From Marinobacter fonticola (lineage in GTDB: Bacteria; Pseudomonadota; Gammaproteobacteria; Pseudomonadales; Oleiphilaceae): a DNA stretch of 64,000 nucleotides. Positions 8,302 to 18,560 of this stretch are shown in pieces; the stretch's first letter is position 1; each line of letters starts with the position of its first letter. The translations under genes and the position numbers were made by a program. The stretch covers positions 3,720,001 through 3,784,000 of the forward strand of contig NZ_CP043042.1 in NCBI RefSeq assembly GCF_008122265.1. The letters run 5' to 3'. The notes below the pieces were generated by a model, which did not search any database, had not been told where the DNA came from, and was given only the letters and a program-made list of their open reading frames with translations.

Positions 8302-9888
8302 TCAGAAAATTCCCTGACTACGCAGGTAATCGTCGTAGGAGCCGCTGAAGTCGGTCACGCCATCGGCGCGCAGTTCGACAATGCGCGTGGCCAGCGACGA
8401 GACGAACTCCCGGTCGTGGCTGACGAAAACCAGCGTGCCCGGGTAGTTTTCCAGCGCCAGGTTCAGGGCCTCGATGGATTCCATATCCAGGTGGTTGGTG
8501 GGCTCATCCATCAACAGCACATTGGGCCGCTGCAGAATCAGCTTGCCGAACAGCATGCGCCCCTGCTCGCCACCGGAAATCACCTTCACGGACTTGCCGA
8601 TATCGTCGCCGGAGAACAGCATGCGGCCCAGGGTACCGCGCACCAGCTGGTCGCCACCGGTGGTCCACTGCGACATCCACTCGGTCAGGGTCATGTCCTC
8701 GGCGAAGTCGGCGGTGTGATCCTGGGCGAAGTAGCCGACCTGGGCGCTGTCGGTCCATTTCACTTCGCCCTGCTCCGGCGTCAGGTCGCCCGCCAGGCAC
8801 TGCAGCAATGTGGTCTTGCCGATGCCGTTAGGGCCGATGATCGCAACACGCTCGCCTGCATCGACCTGCAGATTCAAGCGCGAGAACAGGGGCTTGTCGT
8901 CGAAGCCCTTGGACATCTCTTTCAGCGTCACTGCCTGGCGGTGCAGCTTCTTCTCCTGGTCGAAGCGGATAAACGGGCTTACCCGGCTGGAGGGCTTGAC
9001 CTCTTCCAATTGAATCTTGTCGATCTGGCGGGCCCGTGACGTCGCCTGCTTGGCCTTGGAGGCGTTGGCGGAGAAACGGCTGACGAACTGCTGCAACTCG
9101 GCAATCTGGGCCTTCTTCTTGGCGTTGTCCGATAGCATACGCTCACGGGCCTGGGTCGCAGCAGTCATGTACTCGTCGTAGTTGCCAGGGAACAGGCGCA
9201 GCTCACCGTAATCCAGGTCCGCCATGTGGGTACATACGCTGTTCAGGAAATGGCGGTCGTGGGAGATGATGATCATGGTGCTGTTACGCGCCACCAGTAT
9301 GCTTTCCAGCCAGCGGATGGTGTTGATATCCAAGTGGTTGGTGGGCTCGTCCAGCAACAGTACGTCCGGATCGGAGAACAGCGCCTGGGCCAGCAGCACG
9401 CGCAGTTTCCAGCCGGGTGCCAGGGCACTCATGGGGCCGTTATGCTGCTCGATGGGGATATCCAGCCCCAGCAACAGTTCACCGGCACGGGAGTCGGCGG
9501 TGTAGCCGTCCATCTCGGCGAACTGGACCTCCAGGTCCGCCACGGCCATGCCGTCCTCCTCGCTCATTTCCGCAAGGGAATAGATACGGTCGCGCTCCGC
9601 CTTAACCTGCCACAGTTCCTCGTGGCCCATGATCACGGTGTCGATTACCGTGCAGCTCTCATAGGCGAACTGGTCCTGGCGCAGCTTGCCCAGGCGCGTG
9701 TTGGGCTCGAGCATCACTTGCCCGACCGACGGCTCCAAGTCGCCGCCGAGGATTTTCATGAAAGTGGATTTGCCGCAGCCGTTGGCGCCGATCAAACCGT
9801 AGCGGTTGCCGTTACCAAATTTGACGGAGACGTTTTCGAACAGGGGCTTGGCCCCGAACTGCATGGTGATATTGGCGGTGGAGATCAA
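8302..9888 (-). CDS. ybiT: ABC-F family ATPase YbiT
   Basis: The 528-residue cytoplasmic protein has two ABC ATPase domains. The first has GANGCGKS (near residue 36), DEPTNHLD and the SHDRHFLN switch. The second has [31 protein letters not shown] and SHDREFVS. A linker lies between them (around residues 240-320, QARERM to SRARQIDKI). It has no membrane domain, as expected for ribosome-acting ABC-F proteins, and it follows E. coli YbiT almost motif by motif over the full length. The start codon is a TTG; no ATG or GTG fits the conserved N-terminus ([19 protein letters not shown]). It is divergent from the polyol regulator gene. Confidence 0.93.
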   Translation of the reverse strand: MISTANITMQFGAKPLFENVSVKFGNGNRYGLIGANGCGKSTFMKILGGDLEPSVGQVMLEPNTRLGKLRQDQFAYESCTVIDTVIMGHEELWQVKAERDRIYSLAEMSEEDGMAVADLEVQFAEMDGYTADSRAGELLLGLDIPIEQHNGPMSALAPGWKLRVLLAQALFSDPDVLLLDEPTNHLDINTIRWLESILVARNSTMIIISHDRHFLNSVCTHMADLDYGELRLFPGNYDEYMTAATQARERMLSDNAKKKAQIAELQQFVSRFSANASKAKQATSRARQIDKIQLEEVKPSSRVSPFIRFDQEKKLHRQAVTLKEMSKGFDDKPLFSRLNLQVDAGERVAIIGPNGIGKTTLLQCLAGDLTPEQGEVKWTDSAQVGYFAQDHTADFAEDMTLTEWMSQWTTGGDQLVRGTLGRMLFSGDDIGKSVKVISGGEQGRMLFGKLILQRPNVLLMDEPTNHLDMESIEALNLALENYPGTLVFVSHDREFVSSLATRIVELRADGVTDFSGSYDDYLRSQGIF

Positions 9889-10119
9889 GACAAAAACCTA
9901 TAGGAGAGGGCCTGGCGGAGGGCCGGCGCAAAAGGCCGATATTGTACAGGTTTGCGTTGGGAAAAGGAGATCCGCGCTGGAGATAGGCATTGTGGATTTC
10001 CGCAGCGGCCGCCAGCCCGGGCAGCATCCATGTTATCGGTCTACGGTCACAGCCTTATTGTGAATCGCGGACGCCCTTGCGATGATCAGTGGCTCTTTTT
10101 TGAAACCCAGAGAGCCTCA

Positions 10120-11079
10120 ATGGATAAATTCGAACTCAAACTCGACCAGGCCGCCCGTGCCGCCTGGCTTTCCTATGTGGGTGGCCAGACCCAGGACGAG
10201 ATCGCGGCGCAGCTCGGCGTTTCCCGCCCCGGTGTGCAGCGTTTACTGGCCCTGGCGCGCCAGGAGGGCCTGGTTAAGGTGCATATCGACCATCCGATCT
10301 CCAACTGCATGACCCTGTCCCAGGCCATTCGCGACCAGTTCGGCCTTGAGTTCTGCGATGTGGTGCCCGCCGAGCCCGAAGCCGCCAACAGCAGCGCTCA
10401 CTACATCGCCGTGGCCGGTTGCGACCGCATCACCCGCTACCTGGAGCAAAGCGATCCGCTGACGCTCTCGCTCGGCTCCGGCCGGACCGTTCGAGCGACG
10501 GTGGAAGCCGTCAGCCGCATGGACCGCCCCCAGCACCGGTTCGTCTCATTAGTGGGCAACGTCGCCCGGGACGGCTCGTCCAACCGCTATGACGGCGTCA
10601 CCGCCCTGGCCGACAAAACCGCCAGTGAGCGCTTCCTGTTACCCGCCCCCGTCGTTGCGGGCTCGGTGGAAGAGCGTGATGCGCTACTCAGCCAGCGGCT
10701 GTTCCGGGCGATTGCCGAAGTGGCGAAGGCGTCCGAAGCCGCATTCATCGGCGTCGGTAGAATCGATCGCCAGGCCACCCTGTTCCAGGATCACTTCATC
10801 AACGAAGCCGAGTTAGACGAATTGCTAAGCCACCAGGCCGTAGGCGAACTGCTGGGCTGGCCCATGGACCAGGCCGGACACGTGATCGACTGCTCCATCA
10901 CCCGGCGCATCACCAGCCTGCCGCTGGAAAGCTTCGATAGTCAGCTCCTGGTAGCCATGGCGGGCGGACGGGGCAAAGGCCCTGCTATCCTGGCAGCCCT
11001 TCGTGGTGGCTGGCTCAAGGGGCTGATCACCGATGAAACAGCAGCGCGTCACGTTGTGGAAGCCGGGTGTTCAACTTGA
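10120..11079 (+). CDS. SorC/DeoR-type sugar-binding transcriptional regulator
   Basis: The 319-residue regulator has an N-terminal HTH (residues ~12-45, AWLSYVGGQTQDEIAAQLGVSRPGVQRLL), followed by the sugar-phosphate-binding domain of the SorC family with its TLSLGSGRTV loop and GVGRID segment. The ATG at 10120 puts the HTH at the usual distance from the N-terminus. It lies directly upstream of the polyol ABC operon in the same direction and most likely controls it through the palindrome at 11136-11155. The effector would be a polyol or a derived sugar phosphate (inference). Confidence 0.87.
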   Translation: MDKFELKLDQAARAAWLSYVGGQTQDEIAAQLGVSRPGVQRLLALARQEGLVKVHIDHPISNCMTLSQAIRDQFGLEFCDVVPAEPEAANSSAHYIAVAGCDRITRYLEQSDPLTLSLGSGRTVRATVEAVSRMDRPQHRFVSLVGNVARDGSSNRYDGVTALADKTASERFLLPAPVVAGSVEERDALLSQRLFRAIAEVAKASEAAFIGVGRIDRQATLFQDHFINEAELDELLSHQAVGELLGWPMDQAGHVIDCSITRRITSLPLESFDSQLLVAMAGGRGKGPAILAALRGGWLKGLITDETAARHVVEAGCST

Positions 11080-11133
11080 GCTCATTCCGGAGGGCTTTAC
11101 CCGCCGGCATTGGCCCTTGTATTTTTTTCGCCC

Positions 11134-11162
11134 TTGACTGATCATTTGTTCAGTCGTAGATT
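11134..11162 (+). promoter_or_regulatory. Sigma-70-like promoter of the polyol operon with embedded palindromic operator
   Basis: TTGACT (11134-11139) and TAGATT (11157-11162) are separated by exactly 17 bases. The inverted repeat GACTGA-N8-TCAGTC (11136-11155) lies across the -35 and the spacer, with a TGATCATTTGTTCA core. The SorC-type regulator gene ends 55 bases upstream. The arrangement suits repression by occlusion, relieved by an inducer. Found by inspection only. Confidence 0.55.
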
Positions 11163-11230
11163 CAATTGATCAGAACGACGAACAAGGCTTCGGAAAACAA
11201 CACCAATACCTCCCAAACAAGGAGCAAGCC

Positions 11231-12556
<1,326 letters not shown>

Positions 12557-12594
12557 GCCGACTGGGCGGAGGGCGGTTCGCACGCCGTCTTCCC

Positions 12595-12645
12595 CCGGCC
12601 TGGACGTTTAATCTGAGCTCCAGGCCGGCTGCGTTGCAGCCGGCC
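12595..12645 (+). other. Pair of mutually exclusive intergenic RNA hairpins
   Basis: Stem 1 pairs 12595-12603 with 12620-12628 (9 bp). Stem 2 pairs 12623-12632 with 12636-12645 (10 bp, GTT loop). The two share bases 12623-12628, so only one can form at a time. No T-run follows, so neither is an intrinsic terminator. Location between the binding-protein gene and the permease genes fits an mRNA-stabilising or processing hairpin that gives more binding protein than permease. Confidence 0.7.
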
Positions 12646-12670
12646 ACAACCCTCGACGCCGGAAACGACC

Positions 12671-13561
12671 ATGACCAAACCTCGAGCCGCCGGGCGCACC
12701 GTCGGCGGATTGCGGCCACTGGCGCTACAGGCCCCCGCCGTTACGCTACTGCTAATGTGGATGCTGGTACCGCTGGGGATGACCCTGTGGTTCTCACTGC
12801 AACGCTATAACCTGCTGATGCCGGGCATGACCGGATTCGCCGGCCTGGAAAACTACGAATACCTGTTTACCGACCCTGCATTGTGGTCGGCGATGGGCAC
12901 CACCCTGCTGATGGTTGGCTGGATACTGGTCATTACCGTGGTCGGCGGCACGCTGTTGGCGGTTCTCTTCCAACAGGAATTCTTCGGCCGCGGCATCGCC
13001 CGGGTTCTGGTAATCTCCCCGTTCTTCGTCATGCCCACGGTCAGTGCCCTGGTTTGGAAGAACATGATGATGCATCCGGCCAACGGCGTACTGGCCTGGC
13101 TGGCGGAACTGTTCGGCATGCAGCCGGTCGACTGGTTTTCGTCACTACCACTGACGTCGGTTGTCACCATCGTGGCCTGGGAATGGCTGCCTTTTGCCCT
13201 GCTGATCCTGCTGACCGCCATGCAATCGCTCGACGAAGATCAGGTCGAAGCCGCCCGCATGGATGGCGCCGGCCCCTTCTCGATTTTCTTCTTCATCACC
13301 CTGCCCCACCTGAAACGGGCGATCAGCGTGGTGATCATGATCGAGATGATCTTCCTGCTCACCATTTTCGCCGAGATCTTCGTGACCACGTCCGGCGGCC
13401 CCGGGCTTGCCACAACCAACCTGGCCTACCTGATCTACCTCCAGGCATTGCTGGATTTCGACGTGGGCATGGCATCCGCCGGCGGAGTCGTCGCCATCAT
13501 CCTCGCCAACATCGTTGCCATCTTCCTGGTGAGGATGGTTGCGAAGAATCTGGAAGAGTGA
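12671..13561 (+). CDS. Polyol ABC transporter permease (SmoF/MtlF-like)
   Basis: The 296-residue protein has six membrane segments and the inner-membrane-component EAA loop near residue 195 (EAARMDGAGPFSIFFFITLPHL), through which it contacts the ATPase. It begins with a basic cytoplasmic N-terminus (TKPRAAGRTVGGLR). Start ATG 12671 has GGAAACG upstream. It belongs to the MalF-type permease group used for disaccharides and polyols and pairs with the next gene, 13 bases downstream. Confidence 0.92.
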   Translation: MTKPRAAGRTVGGLRPLALQAPAVTLLLMWMLVPLGMTLWFSLQRYNLLMPGMTGFAGLENYEYLFTDPALWSAMGTTLLMVGWILVITVVGGTLLAVLFQQEFFGRGIARVLVISPFFVMPTVSALVWKNMMMHPANGVLAWLAELFGMQPVDWFSSLPLTSVVTIVAWEWLPFALLILLTAMQSLDEDQVEAARMDGAGPFSIFFFITLPHLKRAISVVIMIEMIFLLTIFAEIFVTTSGGPGLATTNLAYLIYLQALLDFDVGMASAGGVVAIILANIVAIFLVRMVAKNLEE

Positions 13562-13574
13562 AACGCAGCCCCCT

Positions 13575-14393
13575 ATGAACAACTCGACACTCAAACGCTT
13601 CTGCATTGGTCTGCTGGCCTGGGTCATCGCCTTCGTGATTTTCTTCCCCATCTTCTGGATGGTGCTGACCGGCTTCAAGACCGAGGCGGATGCTGTTGCC
13701 GACCCGACGCTGATCTTTTCCCCCACACTGGACAGCTACGCGGAAGTCCAGCAACGGGCGGATTACTTCAAGTTTGCCTGGAATAGCGCTGCCGTCTCTT
13801 TAGGCTCCACTCTCCTGGCGCTGATCATCGCCATCCCTTCGGCCTATTCCATGTCATTCCTGCCGACCAAGCGCACCAAGGCTACCTTGCTATGGATGCT
13901 ATCCACCAAGATGCTACCGCCCGTCGGCGTGCTCATGCCGATCTACCTGATATTCCGTGATGTCGGCCTGCTCGATACGGTGACCGGGCTGATCATCGTG
14001 TACACCCTGATGAACCTGCCGATTGTGGTGTGGATGCTCTACACCTTCTTTAAGGACCTGCCCAAGGACATCCTTGAGGCGGGGCGTATGGACGGTGCCA
14101 GCACCTTGCAGGAAGTCGTTTATCTGCTGTTGCCGCTGACGCTCCCGGGCATTGCCTCCACCGGCTTGCTCTCCGTGATCCTGAGCTGGAACGAAGCATT
14201 CTGGAGCCTGAACCTGACCTCGTCTCAGGCCGCTCCGCTGACCGCCTATATCGCGTCGTTCTCCAGCCCCGAGGGGTTGTTCTGGGCCAAGCTGTCCGCC
14301 GCGTCCACCATGGCTATTGCGCCCATTCTGGTGTTCGGCTGGCTAACGCAGAAGCAGATGGTACGTGGCCTCACCTTCGGTGCCGTCAAATAG
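13575..14393 (+). CDS. Polyol ABC transporter permease (SmoG/MtlG-like)
   Basis: The 272-residue MalG-type permease has six membrane helices and the EAA motif EAGRMDGASTLQEVVYLLLPL (near residue 175). The first helix (LLAWVIAFVIFFPIFWMVLTGFK) is typical of the family. The ATG at 13575 is chosen because the helix then begins about ten residues in; the open frame continues upstream into the end of the previous gene. It forms the transmembrane channel with the preceding permease. Confidence 0.92.
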   Translation: MNNSTLKRFCIGLLAWVIAFVIFFPIFWMVLTGFKTEADAVADPTLIFSPTLDSYAEVQQRADYFKFAWNSAAVSLGSTLLALIIAIPSAYSMSFLPTKRTKATLLWMLSTKMLPPVGVLMPIYLIFRDVGLLDTVTGLIIVYTLMNLPIVVWMLYTFFKDLPKDILEAGRMDGASTLQEVVYLLLPLTLPGIASTGLLSVILSWNEAFWSLNLTSSQAAPLTAYIASFSSPEGLFWAKLSAASTMAIAPILVFGWLTQKQMVRGLTFGAVK

Positions 14394-14424
14394 CCGTCTG
14401 CAATAAGCGCCGTCTTTAATACGA

Positions 14425-14445
14425 GCCGGCCTGTCATACCGGCCG
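14425..14445 (+). other. Weak intergenic hairpin between permease and ATPase genes
   Basis: CGGCC (14427-14431) can pair with GGCCG (14441-14445), or GCCGG with CCGGC in an overlapping register. An A/T-rich stretch (ACTTTTAATAAAAAA) follows, just before the ATPase ribosome-binding site. It could act as a weak attenuator or processing site; the stem is too short to call a terminator. Confidence 0.3.
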
Positions 14446-14469
14446 ACTTTTAATAAAAAAGGTTTGAAC

Positions 14470-15615
14470 ATGGCAACGCTTCAACTGAAAAACATCATCA
14501 AGGCCTTCGGCGACACCCATGTCATCAAGGGTGTGGATCTGGATGTGCAGGATAAGGAGTTCGTGGTCTTCGTCGGACCGTCGGGCTGCGGTAAGTCCAC
14601 GCTGCTGCGCATTATTGCCGGCTTGGAAAGTGCGACCGACGGCGACATTCTGATCGACGGCAAACGCATCAATGACGTTGGCCCCGCCGAACGCGGCCTG
14701 GCCATGGTGTTCCAGAGCTACGCCCTCTACCCGCACATGACGGTCGAAGACAACATGGGCTTCAGCTTGCGCCTGGCAGGCGTATCCAAGCCCGAGCGTA
14801 AGGATAAAGTGCTGGCCGCCGCCCGCATCCTGCAACTGGAAGAACTGCTGCACCGCAAGCCCAAGGCCCTCTCGGGCGGTCAGCGCCAGCGGGTGGCTAT
14901 CGGCCGCGCCATCGTACGCAATCCCAGCATTTTCCTGTTCGACGAGCCCCTATCCAACCTGGACGCGGCCCTGCGGGTGCAGATGCGCATCGAACTGGCG
15001 CGCCTGCATGATGAGTTGGACGCCACCATGATCTATGTGACCCATGACCAGATCGAAGCTATGACCATGGCTGACAAGATCGTGGTGCTACAGAAAGGCG
15101 AGGTGGAACAGGTGGGCTCGCCCATGGAACTGTATCACCACCCGCGCAACCGTTTCGTCGCCGGTTTTATCGGCTCGCCCACCATGAATTTTCTGGAGGT
15201 GGGCTACCAGGACACCAACGACGACGGTGTCAGCGTCATCCTGCCCGGCGGCGAAAGCTGTCGCGTGCCTGCCGACGGCACTCACCTGACGGCGAATACC
15301 GCGCTGGAGCTGGGCATTCGTCCGGAACACCTGAACCTGGAAGACCAAGGGCCTCTGAGCGGCAAGATCCAGGTGATCGAGCGCTTGGGCGGTGCGACGT
15401 CGCTGTATGTCCAAATGGATCAGGGCATGATCACTATCGTCGCCGACGGCGATATCGCTCATAAGGTCGGCGACACGGTCCGCTTTGGCTTCGAACCCTT
15501 CCGCGCCCACCTGTTCGACAACAGCGGCCTGGCCCTACCCAGCCTCCACCGGCACCCACTGACCGCGGTAAACCGTCAGGCCAACCGGGCACCGACCGAA
15601 CCCAGCAGCAAGTGA
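14470..15615 (+). CDS. Polyol ABC transporter ATP-binding protein (SmoK/MtlK/UgpC-type)
   Basis: This 381-residue ATPase energises the importer. It has Walker A GPSGCGKST (near residue 36), the signature LSGGQRQRVAIGRA, Walker B FLFDEPLSNLD, the THDQ switch and a C-terminal TOBE/regulatory domain from about residue 240. These features place it in the MalK/UgpC group, whose members can serve several sugar importers. Start ATG 14470 follows AAGG at 8 bases; an in-frame TTG two codons earlier is less likely. The C-terminus ends in a short basic tail, PTEPSSK. Confidence 0.94.
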   Translation: MATLQLKNIIKAFGDTHVIKGVDLDVQDKEFVVFVGPSGCGKSTLLRIIAGLESATDGDILIDGKRINDVGPAERGLAMVFQSYALYPHMTVEDNMGFSLRLAGVSKPERKDKVLAAARILQLEELLHRKPKALSGGQRQRVAIGRAIVRNPSIFLFDEPLSNLDAALRVQMRIELARLHDELDATMIYVTHDQIEAMTMADKIVVLQKGEVEQVGSPMELYHHPRNRFVAGFIGSPTMNFLEVGYQDTNDDGVSVILPGGESCRVPADGTHLTANTALELGIRPEHLNLEDQGPLSGKIQVIERLGGATSLYVQMDQGMITIVADGDIAHKVGDTVRFGFEPFRAHLFDNSGLALPSLHRHPLTAVNRQANRAPTEPSSK

Positions 15616-15622
15616 GACCCCG

Positions 15623-16318
15623 ATGGAAACCCTGATTTTCGACTGTGATGGCGTGCTGGTGGACAGCGAAGTGATCGCCGAAGCCACCCTGGTAGAGCAA
15701 CTGCGAGACTGGCTGCCGGACCTGCAGTCCGACACGGTGTTGCGCCATGCCCTGGGCATGACCACCGAAGACATCCTGATCCACTTGGAGCAGCTCAGCG
15801 CCCACAGCCTTCCGCACGATGCCCTGCCCCGGATCGACGAAGCCATCGACGCGCGGCTGCTCAAGGAATTGAAAGCCATTGAGGGTGTGGCAGAGGCGGT
15901 ATCGCGGCTCAATATGCCACTGGCTATCGTCTCCAACTCCAGGCGCCAGCGGGTGCTCAACTCCCTGAGCACCACCGGACTGGATGCCTGGCTGGGCAAA
16001 TACCCGCTGTTCACTGCCGAGCAGGTCAGCCTGCCCAAGCCGGACCCGGCGGTCTACCTGCTGGCAGCGAAAGAAATGGGCCGCCGGCCGGAAGACTGCC
16101 TGGTGGTCGAAGACAGTGTCTCCGGCGTTACCGCTGCCAAAGGCGCGGGCATGACAGTGATTGGCTTTATCGGCGCCAGTCATATCGAGAACGGTCACGA
16201 TGAAAGACTCAGGGAAGCGGGGGCGTGGGAAATTCTCACGGGCATGAATAGCCTGCAGGCACTGGTCGAGCGCTGGCGCCAGGAGCGAACACGCAAGACG
16301 AGGCACGCGGGGCCATGA
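15623..16318 (+). CDS. HAD-IA sugar-phosphate phosphatase
   Basis: The 231-residue protein carries all four HAD motifs: DCDGVLVDS (nucleophile D7, acid/base D9), SNS (motif II, near residue 111), KPDP (motif III) and VEDSVSG (motif IV). It resembles GS1/beta-phosphoglucomutase-like phosphatases. It starts seven bases after the ATPase gene and overlaps the next gene by four bases (ATGA). It may remove toxic sugar or polyol phosphates formed by the adjacent kinase, or act on a pathway intermediate; the substrate cannot be read from sequence. Confidence 0.85.
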   Translation: METLIFDCDGVLVDSEVIAEATLVEQLRDWLPDLQSDTVLRHALGMTTEDILIHLEQLSAHSLPHDALPRIDEAIDARLLKELKAIEGVAEAVSRLNMPLAIVSNSRRQRVLNSLSTTGLDAWLGKYPLFTAEQVSLPKPDPAVYLLAAKEMGRRPEDCLVVEDSVSGVTAAKGAGMTVIGFIGASHIENGHDERLREAGAWEILTGMNSLQALVERWRQERTRKTRHAGP

Positions 16319-16968
16319 CGCCGGAACTTTACGAGTTGACGCAGCACATCCTGGAAGCGTCCAGTCAGCGGGACCGTTTCATGGTGGCGCTCGCCGGTCC
16401 GCCAGCGGCGGGCAAATCGACGCTAGCCGAAGCGCTCTGCCAATCGCTCAACTTGCAAGAAAACGGCATCGCGGCGGTCGTTCCCATGGATGGTTATCAC
16501 TATGACAACGCCGTGCTTGAACCCCGAGGCCACCTGTTTATCAAGGGTGCACCGGAAACCTTCGACGCCGATGGCTTGATCCAGGACCTGGAACGCATCC
16601 GCCAGTGCAACCCGGTGGTCGCGGTACCGGTGTTCGACCGGCCTCTGGACCTGGCCCGCGCAGGCGGGCGGCTGATCATGCCGGAGCATAAGGTCGTGAT
16701 CGTCGAAGGCAATTATCTGCTGCTGGACCGGGCACCCTGGTCCGCGCTGCACGGGCTGTTCGACTACACGGTCTTCCTCGATGTTCCGGACGAGACGCTG
16801 GAGCGCCGTCTGTTCCAGCGCTGGCTCGACATGGGCCAGGATCCGGACGGCGCGCTGGAGCGCACCCATCGAAAAGACATGCTGAACGCCCAGCTGATCA
16901 AAACACACTCCGTGACTCCGGACCGATACTGGACCGCTGACGCTAGTGCACTGTTTGGTTCGGCATGA
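16315..16968 (+). CDS. P-loop sugar/nucleoside kinase (uridine kinase/PanK-like, FrcK group)
   Basis: The 217-residue protein has a Walker A loop GPPAAGKST (residues 28-36), the PMDGYHYDN segment and the VIVEGNYLLLD strand shared by uridine kinase, phosphoribulokinase and pantothenate kinase relatives. Similar small kinases (for example FrcK in rhizobia) lie in fructose or polyol ABC operons. No PfkB fructokinase, which I recall for the Pseudomonas mtl operon, is present here. This protein may therefore phosphorylate the fructose made by mannitol dehydrogenase; that is inference. Its start overlaps the HAD gene, so the kinase and phosphatase are translationally coupled. Confidence 0.82.
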   Translation: MTPELYELTQHILEASSQRDRFMVALAGPPAAGKSTLAEALCQSLNLQENGIAAVVPMDGYHYDNAVLEPRGHLFIKGAPETFDADGLIQDLERIRQCNPVVAVPVFDRPLDLARAGGRLIMPEHKVVIVEGNYLLLDRAPWSALHGLFDYTVFLDVPDETLERRLFQRWLDMGQDPDGALERTHRKDMLNAQLIKTHSVTPDRYWTADASALFGSA

Positions 16969-17016
16969 AACCCAGGCATTCCCAGTTCACCCGACCTTTG
17001 CCCGAGGAGCATCCTC

Positions 17017-18492
17017 ATGATGAACCTAAGCACCACCCATCTGGATCGGCTAGATAGTCGCGTCGCCACGCCGGGCTATGATCGCAGCAGTATCACCGCC
17101 GGCATTATTCATTTCGGCGTCGGGGGATTTCACCGGGCCCACCAGGCCATGTACCTCGATGACCTGATGAACCAAGGCCAGGGCCTGGACTGGGGGATCG
17201 TCGGCGTCGGCGTGATGCCCAATGACCGCACCATGCACGCTGCGCTTGCCGCCCAGGACTATCTCTACACGCTGGTGGTAAAGCATCCCGACGGCCAATA
17301 CGACGCGCGGGTGATTGGTAGCCTGATCGGCTATCTGTATGCACCCGACGATCCCAACGCCGTGATCGAACGCATGGCGGACCCGGCTATACGCATTGTC
17401 TCGCTGACCGTCACCGAAGGCGGCTACAACTTCCATCCGGTGACCGGCGAGTTCAACGTCACCCATACCGACGTCCGCTACGACCTGGAGCACCCGGAAA
17501 AGCCCCGCACTACCTTCGGCCTGATTACCGAGGCATTGAGCCGTCGGCGCCAGCGCGGCATTCCGCCTTTCACCATCATGTCCTGCGACAATATCCAGGG
17601 TAACGGCGAAGTGGCCCACCGGATGTTTCTCGCCTTCGCTCGACAGCGGAACGCCGAGTTGGGCGACTGGATGGACCGGAACGTGGCCTTCCCCAACGCC
17701 ATGGTTGACCGCATCACGCCGGTAACCACTGCCGCAGATATCAAAGACCTTAATGAGCGCTTCAGCATTGATGACCGCTGGCCAGTCGTCTGCGAACCAT
17801 TCACCCAATGGGTACTCGAAGACCGCTTTGTCGATGGCCGGCCGCCATTGGAAGCCGTCGGCGTGCAGGTCGTGGAGAATGTGGAACCCTACGAACTGAT
17901 GAAGCTGCGCCTGCTCAACGCCAGCCACCAGGCTTTATGCTATTTCGGTTACCTGAGCGGCTATCGCTACGCCCACGACGTCTGCCAGGACCCGCTGTTC
18001 GTCGACTTCCTAATGGGATACATGGAATGTGAAGGCTCGCCGACCCTGGCGGAAGTACCCGGCGTCGATCTGGCGGATTACCGCCGTACCCTGATTGAGC
18101 GCTTCGCCAACCCGGAGATCAAGGACACCCTGGCGCGCCTCTGCGCGGAGAGCTCCGACCGCATCCCCAAATGGCTATTGCCAGTCATTCGCCATCAACT
18201 GGAAACCGGCGGCGAGATGCATCGCGCGGCCGCCGTGGTCGCCAGTTGGGCCCGCTACGTGGAGGGCCAGGACGAAGCCGGCGAAGCCATCGCCGTGGTC
18301 GATCCGCTCAAGGATAGCCTGATGGACATCGCCGCCCACAACCGCAATAACCCGACCGCCTTTATCGAGAACCGCGAACTGTTCGGCGACCTGGTGGACA
18401 ATCCACGCTTCCGCGACGCCTACCTGGACGCCCTTAACCGGCTGCACACCGAAGGCGCCCAGGCGACCGTGGACGCCCTGGTCAACGGCTGA
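17017..18492 (+). CDS. mtlD: Mannitol 2-dehydrogenase (polyol long-chain dehydrogenase)
   Basis: The NAD-dependent enzyme oxidises D-mannitol to D-fructose and often also arabitol to xylulose or sorbitol to fructose. The 491-residue protein has an N-terminal Rossmann domain (FGVGGFHRAH, near residue 33) and the catalytic K296-x4-N301-x2-H304 arrangement (MKLRLLNASH) known from the Pseudomonas fluorescens enzyme. The length agrees with that enzyme. GAGGAG lies eight bases before the tandem ATG start. With xylulokinase and transaldolase following, the operon can funnel several polyols into the pentose phosphate pathway. Confidence 0.93.
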   Translation: MMNLSTTHLDRLDSRVATPGYDRSSITAGIIHFGVGGFHRAHQAMYLDDLMNQGQGLDWGIVGVGVMPNDRTMHAALAAQDYLYTLVVKHPDGQYDARVIGSLIGYLYAPDDPNAVIERMADPAIRIVSLTVTEGGYNFHPVTGEFNVTHTDVRYDLEHPEKPRTTFGLITEALSRRRQRGIPPFTIMSCDNIQGNGEVAHRMFLAFARQRNAELGDWMDRNVAFPNAMVDRITPVTTAADIKDLNERFSIDDRWPVVCEPFTQWVLEDRFVDGRPPLEAVGVQVVENVEPYELMKLRLLNASHQALCYFGYLSGYRYAHDVCQDPLFVDFLMGYMECEGSPTLAEVPGVDLADYRRTLIERFANPEIKDTLARLCAESSDRIPKWLLPVIRHQLETGGEMHRAAAVVASWARYVEGQDEAGEAIAVVDPLKDSLMDIAAHNRNNPTAFIENRELFGDLVDNPRFRDAYLDALNRLHTEGAQATVDALVNG

Positions 18493-18560
18493 GGACGACG
18501 TATGCACACGAGAAGTTTATCCTTGTGGCTGCCATGTTAGAGCCGGTCAGGGAGAATCCC

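Noticed and set aside
8263..9039. Antisense frame (258 codons) over ybiT
   Set aside because: Shadow frame; ybiT matches its family along the full length.
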